Source: Methanolobus sp. UBA474
GTDB taxonomy: Archaea; Halobacteriota; Methanosarcinia; Methanosarcinales; Methanosarcinaceae
DNA length: 5,699 bases
Direction of reading: 5' to 3'
Assembly (NCBI GenBank): GCA_002501695.1
Contig: DANZ01000078.1
Span: forward strand, 2,301-7,999
A program made the translations under genes and the position numbers. The notes under the pieces were generated by a model, which was not told where the DNA came from, ran no database searches, and saw only the letters and a list, made by a program, of their open reading frames with translations. How positions within the stretch are numbered: the stretch's first letter is position 1; each line of letters opens with the position of its first letter. Below are positions 4,984 to 5,699 of the stretch, one piece after another.

Positions 4984-5699
4984 TCAGTCTGCCAGTTCTT
5001 TCAGGTCATGCTCAAGATAGCTGGCATGGCTCATCCGGACAAGCCTGTCACACACTTCTTCAGGCTTCCCGTCCATTATTACTTTTGCGTTGTCGATGAG
5101 TATTGCTCTATGTGCCGCCTCCCTGACAAAGTCCATGTGATGGCTCACCAGTACAATGGTAGTGCCCATATTGCTGTTTATTCTCTTGAGGGAGTTTGTG
5201 ACATCTCTGAGGGTGACAGGGTCAAGGTCCCCGAAAGGTTCATCAAGTATAAGTATTTCCGGGTGGGTTATGAGTGCAAGGGCGATGTATGCACGCACGT
5301 GTTCTCCTCCGCTGATCTGATACGGGGTCTTATCAAGTATCTCAAGGGGCAGGTCAAGAGCTGCGAAGATATCTTTTGCGTATTCGTCCACATCTTTTTT
5401 TGTGATGAGCGGGAACAGGCGGGAATAGATGTCTATCGACATGTTCATTTGCCGCAGCAGTCCATTCTTTTCGTCCTCTGACATGTCCGGAAGGCTGTAC
5501 AGCGTGTCGAGCACCTTGTCCGATATCTTAAGCTCAGCGGCTTTTTCCCTGGCATACTCCAGGGACCTTTTACCTTTAAGACGCAGCCTGAAAGCCATCT
5601 GCTCACGCACGGTGGAATTTGGGGACAGCGTGAATTCCTGGTGCATGATACTTATCTTCCTGCGCAGGTCTACGCGCTGCCTGGAAAATTCCAGGATGT
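4984..5699 (-). CDS. atwA: Methyl-coenzyme M reductase system component A2 (AtwA-like ABC ATPase), C-terminal part
   Basis: This is the C-terminal 237 residues of an ABC-type ATPase; the frame is open to the window edge, so the 5' part is missing. Visible parts, numbered from the first whole codon, are a Q-loop (MHQEF, Q20), a long helical insertion (about 40-115), the signature ISGGE (128-132, Glu for the usual Gln), Walker B ILILDEPFGDLDP (148-160) and H-loop LVSHHMDF (H186). The segments EPFGDLDPVTLRDVTNSLKR, TTIVLVSHHMDFV and RAILIDNAKVIMDGKPEEVC closely resemble AtwA as I remember it. AtwA is a cytoplasmic protein with two nucleotide-binding domains that binds ATP and takes part in reductive activation of methyl-coenzyme M reductase. 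The Walker A motif of this second domain lies outside the window. No membrane segments are seen, in line with a soluble role. Another soluble or transporter ABC ATPase is the main alternative. Confidence 0.82.
   Translation of the reverse strand, partial: ILEFSRQRVDLRRKISIMHQEFTLSPNSTVREQMAFRLRLKGKRSLEYAREKAAELKISDKVLDTLYSLPDMSEDEKNGLLRQMNMSIDIYSRLFPLITKKDVDEYAKDIFAALDLPLEILDKTPYQISGGEHVRAYIALALITHPEILILDEPFGDLDPVTLRDVTNSLKRINSNMGTTIVLVSHHMDFVREAAHRAILIDNAKVIMDGKPEEVCDRLVRMSHASYLEHDLKELAD

Noticed and set aside
4978..5481. Open frame of 167 codons on the plus strand
   Set aside because: It is antisense to the AtwA-like gene, which has clear ABC motifs; the product looks like a shadow with many Cys and His.
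1..5699. CRISPR arrays, tRNA or rRNA genes, insertion sequences
   Set aside because: No regularly spaced repeats, tRNA-like cloverleaf or transposase motifs were seen on either strand.

Overview
The window looks like chromosomal DNA of a methanogenic (or closely related methane-metabolising) archaeon, most probably of the Methanosarcinales. Two genes carry that assignment. One is the 3' part of an AtwA-type ATPase (methyl-coenzyme M reductase system component A2), which is characteristic of methanogens. The other is an NrpR nitrogen regulator in the one-domain layout (winged helix plus a single NrpR domain) described for Methanosarcina NrpRI. Promoter-like TATA elements and GGAGG/GGTGA ribosome-binding sites also fit. 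The species cannot be fixed from the sequence alone.

Layout, left to right. Positions 1-552 (+) hold the C-terminal part of a beta-type DNA N4/N6 methyltransferase with a DNA-binding-like tail; its start lies outside the window. It converges on nrpR (minus, ends at 599). Upstream of nrpR on the same strand is a membrane-anchored ABC1/UbiB (AarF) atypical kinase gene (1657-3336). A divergent promoter region of about 200 bp (3337-3534) separates it from a small DUF3303-like gene (3535-3804, +), which has a clear Shine-Dalgarno site, a 5'-leader hairpin and a hairpin plus T-run terminator. A minus-strand pair follows: a phasin-like coiled-coil protein (4459-4833) and, 29 bp downstream, a duplicated beta-sandwich protein of unknown function (3827-4429). 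At the right edge is the partial atwA-like gene (4984-5699, minus), separated from the phasin-like gene by 150 bp that hold terminators and a promoter.

How the genes may work together. AtwA uses ATP to support reductive activation of methyl-coenzyme M reductase, and NrpR represses nitrogen-assimilation genes until 2-oxoglutarate rises; both are core methanogen functions. The phasin-like/beta-sandwich pair and the UbiB-like kinase are less understood. A phasin-like protein near an ABC1 kinase is a neighbourhood I recall from some bacteria, and it suggests a membrane- or lipid-surface role, but this is inference. No CRISPR array, tRNA, rRNA or insertion sequence was seen. No gene-free stretch exceeds 300 bp.
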